The notes beneath the pieces were generated by a model. That model saw only the letters and a program-made list of their open reading frames with translations, made no database searches and was not told the origin of the DNA. This document shows positions 63,927 to 64,000 of a stretch of 64,000 bases of DNA, piece after piece (position 1 is the stretch's first letter; the number at the start of each line of letters is the position of its first letter). The stretch lies in the NCBI GenBank assembly GCA_028278525.1, contig JANQEE010000045.1, forward strand, positions 169,649 through 233,648, given 5' to 3'. The DNA comes from Minwuiaceae bacterium (lineage in GTDB: Bacteria; Pseudomonadota; Alphaproteobacteria; Minwuiales; Minwuiaceae). A program made the position numbers and the translations under genes.

Positions 63927-64000
63927 GCCGGCCCGCTCCCCCGTCCCAACCACCCGCACAGGGTACCTTATGGGTGGTTGGGACGGGGGAGCGGGCCGGC
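63927..64000. repeat. 74-bp hairpin repeat, copy 2
   Basis: Arms 63927-63955 and 63972-64000 are the same 29-base sequences as in the copy at 55038-55111, with a 16-base loop (again containing GGTACC). It lies at the very end of the window, after the phosphodiesterase gene. Any extension of the element beyond base 64000 cannot be seen. Confidence 0.95.

Overview
The window looks like chromosome of a GC-rich alphaproteobacterium, probably Rhodospirillales-like. The main reasons are the DivK/PleD pair, an EipB-family (DUF1849) envelope protein, a DinB with an N-terminal zinc-ribbon-like segment, and the gene order pyrB-pyrC'-plsY-dprA-topA-rnr-DUF983-nudix-rpmG. The placement is inference from gene content. 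No rRNA, tRNA, CRISPR array, transposase or phage gene was seen.

Region 1 (1-9.2 kb) is denitrification. It holds a clade I nitrous oxide reductase operon, nosR (5'-truncated)-nosZ-nosD-nosF-nosY-nosL-nosX, with overlapping or nearly abutting genes. It is followed by a convergent flavin disulfide-oxidoreductase-like gene and a secreted fusion of cytochrome c553 and cytochrome P460 domains.

Region 2 (9.2-16.6 kb) holds two tandem giant regulators. Each joins an OmpR-type winged helix, a class III nucleotidyl cyclase domain and an AAA/NTPase. They share an almost identical DNA-binding domain, but one has lost a metal ligand of the cyclase.

Region 3 (16.7-32.9 kb) is mixed metabolism and envelope. 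It contains two methyltransferases flanking a 1-Cys peroxiredoxin, a rhodanese and an ETHE1-type persulfide dioxygenase (a likely sulfane-sulfur and peroxide module). It also has an SMP-30 lactonase-like protein, an enoyl-CoA hydratase, a GT-C glycosyltransferase-like membrane protein, a molybdopterin oxidoreductase divergent from an AraC regulator, a receiver-degenerate response regulator, a PagL lipid A deacylase, a DcaP-like porin, and several small proteins of unknown role.

Region 4 (33-46.4 kb) is the conserved housekeeping block: pyrimidine synthesis (pyrB with a catalytically degenerate dihydroorotase), plsY, dprA, topA, rnr, DUF983, a methyltransferase, two tandem Nudix hydrolases, an MFS transporter and rpmG. 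A three-gene module (46.6-50 kb: small membrane protein, pseudokinase-like/methyltransferase fusion, membrane sulfatase-fold protein) lies between rpmG and pleD-divK and looks like an accessory insertion.

Region 5 (50-64 kb) carries pleD-divK, a HAD phosphatase, a ROK sugar kinase and dinB, then eipB, a 2-hydroxyacid dehydrogenase and a diguanylate cyclase with a textbook sigma-54 promoter. After these come an agmatine-to-putrescine pair (aguA, aguB) in one unit with a nucleotidyl cyclase, a medium-chain dehydrogenase lacking the usual catalytic Cys, a RidA-family protein and a glycerophosphodiesterase. Several palindromic repeat families are present. The most striking is a 74-bp hairpin with 29-bp perfect arms found twice, at 55038-55111 and 63927-64000.
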